NCBI GenBank assembly: GCA_937967425.1
Contig: CALBST010000114.1
Coordinates: forward strand, 1 to 13,494
Reading direction: 5' to 3'
Length of the DNA: 13,494 nucleotides
Origin: an uncultured Caulobacteraceae bacterium
GTDB taxonomy: Bacteria > Pseudomonadota > Alphaproteobacteria > Caulobacterales > TH1-2
The notes beneath the pieces were generated by a model. It was not told the origin of the DNA, did no database searches, and saw only the letters and a list, made by a program, of their open reading frames with translations. The position numbers and the translations under genes are program-made. Below, one piece after another: positions 6,308 through 13,052 of the stretch. The stretch's first letter is position 1; every line of letters begins with the position of its first letter.

Positions 6308-7603
6308 CTAGGCGGCGTCGCGCTTTGCAGTTTGGGCGGTGTGCTCGTCTTCGATGTCGCCAGTGATGAGGCGGGCGCCGCGGTCGAAGGTGAGGTAGGA
6401 CCAGGTCCAGTCGAGCGCCACCGCGATGCGGTTCTTGAAACCGATCAGGTAGTAGATGTGCGCCGCGCACCAGAGCAGCCAGCCGATGAAGCCGGTGAGA
6501 CGGAAGCCGCGGAAATCGGCGACGGCGGCTTTGCGGCCGACGGTGGCGAGGTTGCCGTAGTCGATATAGGCGAACGGCTCGGTGAGCGGGTCGCCTTCGA
6601 ACAGCGCTTTGATCACGCGCGCGGCGTAGACGCCTTGCTGTTTGGCGACGGGCGCGACGCCGGGAAGTTGTTTGCCGCTGGCGTCGTTCACGGCGGCGCA
6701 ATCGCCGATGACGAAAATGTTGTCGTGACCGGGCGCGCGGAGATTGCCGCCGATGATGGCGCGGCCGGCACGGTCGGCGGGGATGTTGAGCCAGCGCGCG
6801 GCGGGCGAGCTTTGCACGCCGGCGGCCCAAATCACGGTGCGGCTGGCGATGTGTTCGTCGCCCAGCGTGACGCCGGTTGCATCAACGTGCGTGACGGCTT
6901 TGCCGAGGCGGACCTCGACGCCGAGGCCTTCGAGCGCGCGCTGGGCATTGGCCGAGAGCTCTTCGGGGAAGCTGGTGAGAATGCGCGGCGCGGCTTCGAG
7001 CAGAATGATGCGCGCGCTTTTCGGATCGATGCGGCGATAGTCGCGCGCGAGCGCCTTCTTCGCGAGCTCGGCGATGGCGCCGGCGGTTTCGACGCCGGTC
7101 GGGCCGCCGCCGATGACGACGAAGGTGGTGAGGGCTTCCCGCTCTTTCGCGTCTGGTTCGAGTTCAGCGCGTTCGAAAGCTAGAAGGATGCGTTTGCGCT
7201 GCTCGGTGGCGTCTTCGAGTGTCTTGAGCCCGGGCGCGTATTGCTCCCAATCGTCGTGGCCGAAATAGGCGTGGCGCGCGCCGGTGGCGATGATGAGATA
7301 GTCGTAGGCGACGTGGCGCTCGCCGAGGATGACTTCGCGCTTAGCGGTGTCGATAGCTTCGACAGTGCCGAGTTCGACGGTGGCGTTCTTCTGATGGCGG
7401 ACGATGGCGCGGATCGGTGTGGCGATCTGGTTGGGCGCGAGGCCGGCGGTCGCGACTTGGTAGAGCAGCGGCTGGAACAGGTGGTGGTTGCGGCGGTCGA
7501 TGATGGTGACATCGACGGGCGCGTTCTTGAGCGCTTTCGCGGCGGCGAGGCCGCCGAAACCTGCGCCGATAATGACGACGCGCGGACGTGCAGTCGCGTT
7601 CAT
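6308..7603 (-). CDS. ndh: Type II NADH:quinone oxidoreductase (NDH-2)
   Basis: A 431-residue FAD enzyme that passes electrons from NADH to quinone at the inner membrane face without pumping protons. The first dinucleotide fold has GAGFGG (13-18). The HLFQPLLYQVATAGL segment (41-55) is typical of NDH-2. The second fold has GGGPTG (165-170), and the FAD-contacting IGDC is at 299-302. PVAKQQG (318-324) matches the quinone-site region. The C-terminus has the usual amphipathic or hydrophobic membrane anchor (GFIGWLLWCAAHIYYLIGF). ATG 7603 is supported by GGAGGGG at about 7612-7618. The longer frame to 7690 enters a palindromic repeat and is rejected. A TATATC -10-like box lies at 7630-7635 on the minus strand. 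With the bd oxidase at the left edge, this gives an uncoupled respiratory branch. Confidence 0.93.
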   Translation of the reverse strand: MNATARPRVVIIGAGFGGLAAAKALKNAPVDVTIIDRRNHHLFQPLLYQVATAGLAPNQIATPIRAIVRHQKNATVELGTVEAIDTAKREVILGERHVAYDYLIIATGARHAYFGHDDWEQYAPGLKTLEDATEQRKRILLAFERAELEPDAKEREALTTFVVIGGGPTGVETAGAIAELAKKALARDYRRIDPKSARIILLEAAPRILTSFPEELSANAQRALEGLGVEVRLGKAVTHVDATGVTLGDEHIASRTVIWAAGVQSSPAARWLNIPADRAGRAIIGGNLRAPGHDNIFVIGDCAAVNDASGKQLPGVAPVAKQQGVYAARVIKALFEGDPLTEPFAYIDYGNLATVGRKAAVADFRGFRLTGFIGWLLWCAAHIYYLIGFKNRIAVALDWTWSYLTFDRGARLITGDIEDEHTAQTAKRDAA

Positions 7604-7690
7604 GGGCGAGGCCCCTCCGTGACAAGTTTGATATAGGCGTTCGCGCGCGTCGAAGCTGCAATTCCGCCTGCTACATTGCGCCGCGATCAT

Positions 7691-7839
7691 CCTTCTCCTG
7701 GTTAAGGAGAAGGTGGCCGCGCAGCGGCCGGATGAGGTTTTCCGACGCCATCCAAATGGGACTCGAGCCTTCCGAAACCGGTAAACCTCACCCGTCGTTC
7801 GCTTCGCTCACTGACTCCCTCTCCCTAACCGGGAGAGGG
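7691..7839. repeat. Intergenic palindromic repeat doublet between divergent ndh and the ABC-F gene
   Basis: Three perfect hairpins line up: CCTTCTCC/GGAGAAGG (7691-7713, loop 7), GGCCGC/GCGGCC (7715-7729, loop GCA), and CCCTCTCCC/GGGAGAGGG (7817-7839, loop TAACC). Between the outer ones, GGATGAGGTTT (from 7730) faces an AAACCTCACCC block (from about 7783), so the whole unit has mirror symmetry. This is the composition of dispersed palindromic repeats in intergenic DNA. It fills most of the gap between the ndh start and the ABC-F gene and leaves little room for separate promoters. Confidence 0.7.
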
Positions 7840-7883
7840 GACGCTTGCGTCACATGGATGTGGGCTCTAACCACGCCGCTTCC

Positions 7884-9743
7884 ATGCTTGAGATTTCGGA
7901 CCTTACCTTTCGCTTCGGCCCGCGGCCGTTGTTTGAGAACGCTAATGCGTTCATCGCCGAGGGCTGGAAGGTCGGCCTCGTCGGGCGCAACGGCACGGGC
8001 AAGTCGACGCTGCTGAGATTGATCCGCGACGAGGTAGGAAAACCGAACTCGTCCATTCGCGTGCGGCGCGGGGCGCGTATGGGGTTCGTCGCGCAGGAAG
8101 CGCCGCAGGTGGATACGCCGCTCTTGGACCTGGTGATGGCGGCGGACGAGGAGATGACGTCGCTGCTGAAGGAAGCGGAGACGGCGGAGGATCCTCAGCG
8201 CATCGCCGACATTCATATGCGGTTGGCGGAGATCGACGGCTATTCCGGCGAAGCGCGCGCGAGCGCGATCATGGTCGGCCTTGGGTTCGAGCAAGACGAT
8301 TTGCGGCGGCCGGCGCGCGAGTTCTCCGGCGGTTGGCGTATGCGCGCGGCTTTGGCGGGCGTGCTCTTCTCTGCGCCTGATCTACTGATCCTCGACGAAC
8401 CGACGAACTATCTCGATCTCGAAGGCGCGGCGTGGCTCGAGGAATACCTGCGCGAGTATCCGCACACGGTGATATGCGTCAGTCACGATCGCGAAATGCT
8501 GAACCGTTCGGTGACGCACATTCTGGCGCTGGACGATAAGAAGCTCGAAGTTTTCGTCGGCGGATACGATGCGTATCTGAAGAAGAAGGCTGAGCGCATG
8601 GCGCTCGCGGTGGGGATGAAGGCGAAGCAGGACGCGCAAAAGGCGCACCTGCAGAAGTTTATCGACCGCTTCCGCGCGAAAGCTTCGAAAGCGGCGCAGG
8701 CGCAGAGCCGGATCAAGCAGCTCGAGAAGATGCAGGATATCGCCGTGCCGCTAGAAGAGCGGACGGTGCCGTTTCATTTCGACAATCCGGTTGAACTCGC
8801 GTCGCCGCTTGTTGTGCTGGATGAGGCTGACCTCGGCTATGTCGAAGGCAAGCCGGTGTTGAAGCGCGTGTCGCTGCGCTTGGACCATGACGATCGCATC
8901 GTGATCATCGGGCCGAACGGGCAGGGCAAGACCACGTTGGTGAAGTCGATCGCAGCGCGGTTGCCGTTGCTGGCCGGCAAGCGCGTGGCGTCGAGTAAAG
9001 CCGTGATGGGATATTTCAGCCAGGATCAGCTGGACGAATTGCGCGCGGGCGAAACGGTGCTGGAGCACGTGCGCGATCTTGAGCCGGATTGGGCGCCGCC
9101 GAAGCTGCGGGCGCTGGCGGCGCGGATGGGGTTTGGGGCTGAGAAGATCGATACGAAAGTTGAGAAGCTCTCGGGCGGCGAGAAGGTGCGGTTGTTGCTG
9201 GGCCTGATGGCGCACCAGAAGCCGCATGTGCTGATTCTCGATGAACCGACGTCTCACTTGGACATCGATAGCCGCGAAGCTTTGATCCACGCGATCAATG
9301 GTTATGAAGGCGCGGTGCTGCTGATCACGCACGATATCTATCTGGCGGAAGCGTGCGCGGATCGCTTGTGGCTCGTCTATCACGGGCGTGCGCGCCAGTA
9401 TGACGGCGACCTCGAAGACTATCGCAAGCTGGTCGCGGCGGCGGATCGGCCGGCGGTCGAAGGTGATAAGCCGACCGCGATGGCGGCGGTGGTGCAGGCG
9501 GACGCGAAGCCGAAGCACTCGAAGTACACGCTGACGCGGAAGCTTGAGGCGGCGGAAAAGGAGATCGAGCAGGCGAACGAAGCGCTAGCGCGGATCGATG
9601 CGGCGTTGGCTGACCCGGACTTGTTCGCCAAAGATCAAAAGCGTGGGGAGTCCCTGCTTAAGGAGCGCTCGCACGCGGCGACGGCTTTGGCGAAGGCGGA
9701 AGCGGCGTGGCTTGAGGCCAGCGAGGCGCTGGAGGGCGCGTAG
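7884..9743 (+). CDS. ABC-F family ATPase, YheS-like
   Basis: A soluble twin-cassette ATPase of the ABC-F class, whose members act on the ribosome. It has no transmembrane helices. Cassette 1 has Walker A GRNGTGKST (34-42), signature FSGG (147-150), LLILDEPTN (167-175) and SHD (200-202). A charged linker (about 245-285) with DRFRAKASKAAQAQSRIK closely resembles E. coli YheS. Cassette 2 has GPNGQGKTT (343-351), LSGGEKVR (429-436), LILDEPTSHLD (450-460) and a THD H-loop. A coiled coil (about 550-619) ends it. The start is uncertain: ATG 7884 fits the family N-terminus, while TTG 7845 and ATG 7854 are in frame. They lie just behind the purine arm (GGGAGAGGGG) of the upstream repeat, which could serve as ribosome site. 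Length is normal. Specific function (rescue, elongation or antibiotic protection) is unknown. Confidence 0.93.
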   Translation: MLEISDLTFRFGPRPLFENANAFIAEGWKVGLVGRNGTGKSTLLRLIRDEVGKPNSSIRVRRGARMGFVAQEAPQVDTPLLDLVMAADEEMTSLLKEAETAEDPQRIADIHMRLAEIDGYSGEARASAIMVGLGFEQDDLRRPAREFSGGWRMRAALAGVLFSAPDLLILDEPTNYLDLEGAAWLEEYLREYPHTVICVSHDREMLNRSVTHILALDDKKLEVFVGGYDAYLKKKAERMALAVGMKAKQDAQKAHLQKFIDRFRAKASKAAQAQSRIKQLEKMQDIAVPLEERTVPFHFDNPVELASPLVVLDEADLGYVEGKPVLKRVSLRLDHDDRIVIIGPNGQGKTTLVKSIAARLPLLAGKRVASSKAVMGYFSQDQLDELRAGETVLEHVRDLEPDWAPPKLRALAARMGFGAEKIDTKVEKLSGGEKVRLLLGLMAHQKPHVLILDEPTSHLDIDSREALIHAINGYEGAVLLITHDIYLAEACADRLWLVYHGRARQYDGDLEDYRKLVAAADRPAVEGDKPTAMAAVVQADAKPKHSKYTLTRKLEAAEKEIEQANEALARIDAALADPDLFAKDQKRGESLLKERSHAATALAKAEAAWLEASEALEGA

Positions 9744-9837
9744 CCACGTACGGTTCATCGCGCTTTAGCAATAGAAATTAACGTCAACTTTAAGCGGCTC
9801 TGTGATCTTTGTTCCTCGCGTTTGCGGGGCGGTATTG

Positions 9838-10899
9838 ATGAGCAGCGACTTAACGATGTTGTTTCGCGGTGCGCCGGGCGTCGAGCGGGCGCGCGAAATC
9901 ATCGATCGTATGGGCCAGCAGCAAATCCCGACCAGCCCGGCGAACTACGAAATCTGGACCACACATATCGCCGGCGTGAAGCCGGACTTGAGCCGCGAGA
10001 TCGAAGCGCGGCTGGAGCGCGGCGAACCATTCACTGACGAAACCAACGAAGAGCTGTTCGAGCGCTTCTTCGCCAACACGCGCCTCTCGATCCAGATGCT
10101 GGAGACGAGCGAGACGATTGCGCGCGAGCTTGACGATACGGTCTCGAACTTGCGCGGCGCGGGCGGGCAGGCGGGCTCCTACGCCAAGGTGCTGCAGGAT
10201 GCGGCAGCGCGCTTCGAAGGCGGCGTGGACTCAGCCGAATTTCGCGCGGTCATGGATCAGCTGGCGCACGCCACGCACGAGATGGTCGAAAATCAGCTGC
10301 GTCTTGCAGAGCAGGTCGAAGCGACGTCGCGTCAGGTGCAGGAGCTGCAAGCGGCGTTGGAGAGTGTGAAGGTCGAGGCGCTTACCGATGGCCTTACCGG
10401 GCTCGCCAACCGGCGCATGTTCGATGAGACGCTGCGCCGTCGCGCCGCTGAGGCCAGCGCCGATAAGAGCGATCTTTGCCTGGTTATGTTCGATATCGAT
10501 TACTTCCGCCGTCTGAACGACGCGTGGGGTCATTCGCTGGGCGATCAGGTGCTCCGCTACATCGCGTCGGTGCTGCGCGCCCATGCTCAGGGCGATGTGC
10601 TGGCCGCACGCTATGGCGGCGAAGAGTTCGCGCTGATCATGCCGCGGACGAATTTGAACCTCGCCGAGGCGCTGGCGGCGCGGGTGAGCAAGGCGGTGAA
10701 GTCGAAACGGCTTTCGCTGAAATCAACGGGCGATGTGATCGGCGAGGTCACGGTGTCTGTTGGCGTCGGCCGCTTCCGCGATGGCGAAGCGGTTGAGGAT
10801 CTGATCGCGCGCGCGGAAGCTTGCGTGCGCGGCGCCAAGGCCGGCGGGCGCGATCGGATCGCCACCGATGCTCAGATGGATCGCCAGAGCGCGGCTTAG
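9838..10899 (+). CDS. GGDEF diguanylate cyclase with a degenerate I-site
   Basis: A 353-residue soluble protein that probably makes cyclic di-GMP from two GTP. The C-terminal GGDEF domain starts at about residue 178 (LTDGLTGLANRRMFDETL). It has the metal-binding FDID (218-221) and an intact catalytic GGEEF (260-264), so activity is expected. The inhibitory RxxD motif upstream of it is absent: the segment reads HAQGD. The N-terminal half has a helical domain with PTSPANYEIW (31-40), seen in alphaproteobacterial cyclases, and a coiled coil leading into the catalytic domain. There is no membrane helix or receiver domain. ATG 9838 has a G-rich stretch (GGGGCGG) 5 bases before it; GTG 9802 is less likely. 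The stop overlaps the convergent VOC gene by 4 bases. Confidence 0.93.
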   Translation: MSSDLTMLFRGAPGVERAREIIDRMGQQQIPTSPANYEIWTTHIAGVKPDLSREIEARLERGEPFTDETNEELFERFFANTRLSIQMLETSETIARELDDTVSNLRGAGGQAGSYAKVLQDAAARFEGGVDSAEFRAVMDQLAHATHEMVENQLRLAEQVEATSRQVQELQAALESVKVEALTDGLTGLANRRMFDETLRRRAAEASADKSDLCLVMFDIDYFRRLNDAWGHSLGDQVLRYIASVLRAHAQGDVLAARYGGEEFALIMPRTNLNLAEALAARVSKAVKSKRLSLKSTGDVIGEVTVSVGVGRFRDGEAVEDLIARAEACVRGAKAGGRDRIATDAQMDRQSAA

Positions 10900-11351
10900 C
10901 CCACGGGTGTGAGCGGCGCGTCTTTGATGCGATCGAGGTTGCCGCTGCCGGGGATGAAGAGGGCTTCGATGCGGATGCCGTCTGGGTCTTCGAACAGCGT
11001 GGAATAATAGCCGGGCGCCCAGGGGCCTTCTTCGCCGGTGCGGATGATGTTGGCGCCGAAATCTTGCATCGCGGCGGCGAGCGCGTCGACGTCTTCGCGG
11101 GAGCGGAGGCGGAAGCAGAAATGATGCAGACCGATGCGCCATTGGTCGAATGGCGTGTCGCGGTGTTGCGGCTCGGCGTTGCGGATGAGCACGCCGGTGC
11201 GCGCGCCGATGCAATAGAAGACTTGGCCGGGCACGTCGTACTGGATCGCCATGCCGAAGGTTTCGTGCAGCAGCTTGTAATAGAACGGCCGCGACGCGGC
11301 GACGTCGCGAACGGTGAGCTGAATGTGCGCGATGCCGTTTGGGGAGATCAT
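10896..11351 (-). CDS. VOC family (glyoxalase/dioxygenase-like) protein
   Basis: A 151-residue protein of the vicinal oxygen chelate superfamily, which binds a metal in a paired beta-alpha-beta-beta-beta fold. Candidate metal ligands are His9 (IAHIQLTV), His76 or His77 (GLHHFCF) and Glu129 (DPDGIRIEAL), at the spacing usual for glyoxalase-like members. Length fits one two-module subunit. The reaction cannot be told: glyoxalase, dioxygenase or thiol-transferase-like activity are all possible. ATG 11351 lies 26 bases after the stop of the winged-helix regulator on the same strand, so the two are probably cotranscribed. Its first codons are part of a 41-bp sequence repeated at 12628-12668. Its stop shares TTAG with the stop of the convergent cyclase. 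Confidence 0.88.
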   Translation of the reverse strand: MISPNGIAHIQLTVRDVAASRPFYYKLLHETFGMAIQYDVPGQVFYCIGARTGVLIRNAEPQHRDTPFDQWRIGLHHFCFRLRSREDVDALAAAMQDFGANIIRTGEEGPWAPGYYSTLFEDPDGIRIEALFIPGSGNLDRIKDAPLTPVG

Positions 11352-11353
11352 GG
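11313..11353. repeat. Direct repeat, copy 1 (5' end of the VOC gene)
   Basis: 41 bases covering the start codon and first codons of the VOC gene. It matches 12628-12668 at 36 of 41 positions in the same orientation. Identical blocks are 8, 16 and 12 bases long, separated by a 4-base difference and a single mismatch. Confidence 0.85.
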
Positions 11354-11377
11354 CTGCTCAGAGATCCTGCGCGCCGC

Positions 11378-11833
11378 CTATGTCTGCTGGACGCCCAAGC
11401 TAGCTAGCCGTTTTCGGTAGCGTTCGACAGCAGAATGGATTTCGGCCACGCCCTCTTGGTAAGACGGATCGACGACGCGGTCCGCGGTGAAGCGCACGTT
11501 TCCTTTGTCGTCGCGGGCAATGAGGCCGGTCTCGCACAGTTCGGCGATGCGCCGGCGGACGGTTTCGCGGGGCAGGCCAGTGCGATCCGCGACCATCAAC
11601 CGACTAATCGAGCCGCGCACCTCATCAGGCACCTGCGCGTCGGTCATGTGCTTCTTCGCGAGAGCGGGATCGAGAATCCAAGGACGCATCGTCTCGTGGC
11701 CGATGACCGTGAGAATCCAGATCGCCTCGAGGTCGAGTTCGTAGCGTTTCGTGACGATGTAAAAGATGTCGAGCACCAACTCTGCCGCGGCAAAGGCGGC
11801 AGGCCGCGTGAATGGGGGGACGTCGTCAGCCAT
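11378..11833 (-). CDS. Small winged helix-turn-helix transcriptional regulator
   Basis: A 151-residue protein with a DNA-binding helix-turn-helix at about 75-108 (SISRLMVADRTGLPRETVRRRIAEL) followed by a wing (TGLIARDDKGNVRFT). This looks like an IclR/MarR/Crp-type winged helix. The N-terminal part (FAAAELVLDIFYIVTKRYELDLEAIWILTVIGHE) is helical and has no recognised ligand domain; it may serve for dimerisation. The C-terminus is a short charged helix. ATG 11833 is preferred; the frame upstream to 12004 is a low-complexity reading through palindromes. The ribosome site is weak. It is divergent from the hypothetical gene at 12117 and directly upstream of the VOC gene, so control of one or both is the natural guess. 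Confidence 0.8.
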   Translation of the reverse strand: MADDVPPFTRPAAFAAAELVLDIFYIVTKRYELDLEAIWILTVIGHETMRPWILDPALAKKHMTDAQVPDEVRGSISRLMVADRTGLPRETVRRRIAELCETGLIARDDKGNVRFTADRVVDPSYQEGVAEIHSAVERYRKRLASLGVQQT

Positions 11834-11906
11834 GGTCTTTGATCGTGCAGCGATTCCAGAGTGCGCGCTGTTGCTGGTGGCGCCAACTGCGCGGCGCAGT
11901 GCGCGT

Positions 11907-11954
11907 TGCCGCCACCGCGGGGCCAGGGGCCAACTAAGGCATGCGGTGGCGGCA
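11907..11954. promoter_or_regulatory. Large inverted repeat in the divergent regulator upstream region
   Basis: Perfect 12-bp arms, TGCCGCCACCGC (11907-11918) and GCGGTGGCGGCA (11943-11954), around 24 bases, lie 74-121 bases upstream of the regulator start. It may be an operator, or a leader-RNA hairpin of the minus-strand transcript. The 283-base gap 11834-12116 holds no convincing gene; its short frames have no family character. Confidence 0.5.
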
Positions 11955-12058
11955 CTGCACCAGGCGCCTTCGCCGTACGGATGCTGCGGGGCGCAAGGTT
12001 GCATCGGAACGCTATCGCTGAAGTGAGCGGAGGTCGAAGCACAACATCATGTCGCGCT

Positions 12059-12088
12059 ACCCAATTTGGGTCGTGCTCGCGTGGAGCA
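12059..12088. promoter_or_regulatory. Compact palindromes before the hypothetical gene (operator candidate)
   Basis: ACCCAA-T-TTGGGT (12059-12071) is a perfect 13-base palindrome of the size bound by dimeric winged-helix proteins. TGCTC/GAGCA (12074-12088, 5-base spacer) follows it at once. Both lie within 60 bases of the ATG at 12117, where a promoter would be expected. Confidence 0.4.
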
Positions 12089-12116
12089 TGAACGCGTGAG
12101 CAATACGTGATCGGCT

Positions 12117-12632
12117 ATGCCGCGAGCATCTGAAAAAACTGACGCTCCTTCTGAAATGCCGATTACGTTAAGCATGCATCGCCGATTGGGTTTTCATGTC
12201 GTGCGGTTCGAAAGTGTGATCACTTTTACCGAACTCGCGGAGCTCGGCAGGCTTCATGCGGCCTTTCCGGTTTTCGCCGCCGCTGACGCCATTCACATCA
12301 TCGATGAAGCTGCGGATTTGTCGCGATTGCAATTGAGCGAGTTGAACACTCTGCGCGCGCACTACTCGAAGCTGCAAAGTGGACTCGATCTCTACATGGT
12401 GCGTAGGGCGGCGTGGGTGTGCAGCACGGCGGCGACGTGCAGGCTGGTCGAATATTGGCTCGACGGGCGCCACTCACGCGATGGCCAGCAGACTGAGGTC
12501 GTGATGGCCGCCGATTTGGCTGACGTGTTTCCGTTGTTCTCGCAGGATGAGATCGAGGATGTGCAGGTAGGGAGCGAGTTCACGGAGATATCGCGGATCG
12601 GCGCAGGCGGTACGGGGCGTGTGGTTTGGTGA
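12117..12632 (+). CDS. Hypothetical protein, about 171 residues, within the repeat-bracketed segment
   Basis: No named family is recognised. The frame opens at ATG 12117; ATG 12156 (MPITLSMHRR) is a possible shorter start. Neither has a clear ribosome site. After a polar N-terminus the protein alternates strands and helices: GFHVVRFESVITFTELAEL, then AADAIHIIDEAADLSRLQLSEL, then YMVRRAAWVCSTAATCRLVEYWL. It ends in an acidic stretch before VGSEFTEISRI. The early part recalls SpoIIAA/STAS-like single-domain proteins, but this is an impression only. No signal peptide or transmembrane helix is seen. Base composition is visibly lower in GC than in the left genes (one 60-base row at 12181 is 52% G+C). 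Its stop codon lies inside the second copy of the direct repeat. It is divergent from the regulator. Confidence 0.7.
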   Translation: MPRASEKTDAPSEMPITLSMHRRLGFHVVRFESVITFTELAELGRLHAAFPVFAAADAIHIIDEAADLSRLQLSELNTLRAHYSKLQSGLDLYMVRRAAWVCSTAATCRLVEYWLDGRHSRDGQQTEVVMAADLADVFPLFSQDEIEDVQVGSEFTEISRIGAGGTGRVVW

Positions 12633-12668
12633 GCTAGCGGTGCGCGATGCCGTTTTGGGAGATCATGG
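12628..12668 (-). pseudogene. Direct repeat, copy 2: remnant of a VOC gene start
   Basis: On the minus strand this reads ATG at 12666 and translates MISQNGIAHR followed by TAG, against MISPNGIAHIQLT in the intact VOC gene at 11351. Nucleotide identity to copy 1 is 36/41. Only the first codons survive. The ATG overlaps the stop of the adjacent hypothetical gene as ATGA, the arrangement of coupled operon genes. The other end overlaps the stop of the plus-strand hypothetical gene. Confidence 0.75.
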
Positions 12669-12992
12669 AGCTTCCAACAGTGTCAGGAGTTCCTTTGCCC
12701 TCGCGCAAATCTCCCTACCGCTCTTTGATGTGACAAGCTGCAAGAGCGGCGGGAGATTGTTGTACTTCGCCGTGGCGGCGTGCAGGAATTTGTCGAACTC
12801 TTCCATCGCAATGCGTTGGTCGGAGCTAAATTGACCGAGAAACCAATCGCGCTTGATGTAGGCGCCTGTCCAACGACAGTAGAGTTCGTCTGACCCGTCC
12901 ATGTATTCGACTTGAGACGAGGCATCGGCCGCGAGATGGAATTTCGCGAACCCTGCGAGAGCGCTAATGAGGTTGTGGCGGTGCTGATCCAT
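12663..12992 (-). CDS. Hypothetical protein, about 109 residues
   Basis: No family is recognised. ATG 12992 starts a mostly soluble, mixed-charge protein with several aromatic residues (YMDGSDELYCRWTGAYIKRDWFLGQF). Helical segments follow (QRIAMEEFDKFLHAATAKYNN and a C-terminal ICARAKELLTLLEAP). No membrane segment or signal peptide is seen. The frame is open further, to 13295, but that extension is only the antisense of the helicase gene. Base composition is moderate (one row at 12901 is 55% G+C), like the neighbouring hypothetical gene. Its stop TGA overlaps the ATG of the VOC remnant. It is divergent from the helicase, with 60 bases between starts. The ribosome site is weak, so the start is not certain. 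Confidence 0.65.
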   Translation of the reverse strand: MDQHRHNLISALAGFAKFHLAADASSQVEYMDGSDELYCRWTGAYIKRDWFLGQFSSDQRIAMEEFDKFLHAATAKYNNLPPLLQLVTSKSGREICARAKELLTLLEAP

Positions 12993-13052
12993 TGATCGAG
13001 CGTTAACACTCCCCGCGTTGCGAACAAAGGTGAAACACTGCAGCCTCGGCGT

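Noticed and set aside
6305..7183. Long plus-strand open frame opposite ndh
   Set aside because: Antisense of a clearly conserved NDH-2 gene; Gly/Ala/Asp-rich low-complexity product, as expected from GC-rich DNA.
7691..7839. CRISPR-like array because of repeated hairpins
   Set aside because: No regular repeat-spacer spacing and no cas genes; the repeats are inverted and differ from each other.
8751..9518. Long minus-strand open frame opposite the ABC-F gene
   Set aside because: Antisense of conserved cassette 2; Arg/Gln-rich artefact of codon bias.
10821..11420. Plus-strand frame across the VOC gene
   Set aside because: Shadow of VOC; useful only because its end repeats at 12619-12668, which exposed the direct repeat.
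11834..12004. N-terminal extension of the winged-helix regulator
   Set aside because: Reads through a palindrome with a low-complexity product; the protein-like sequence begins at 11833.
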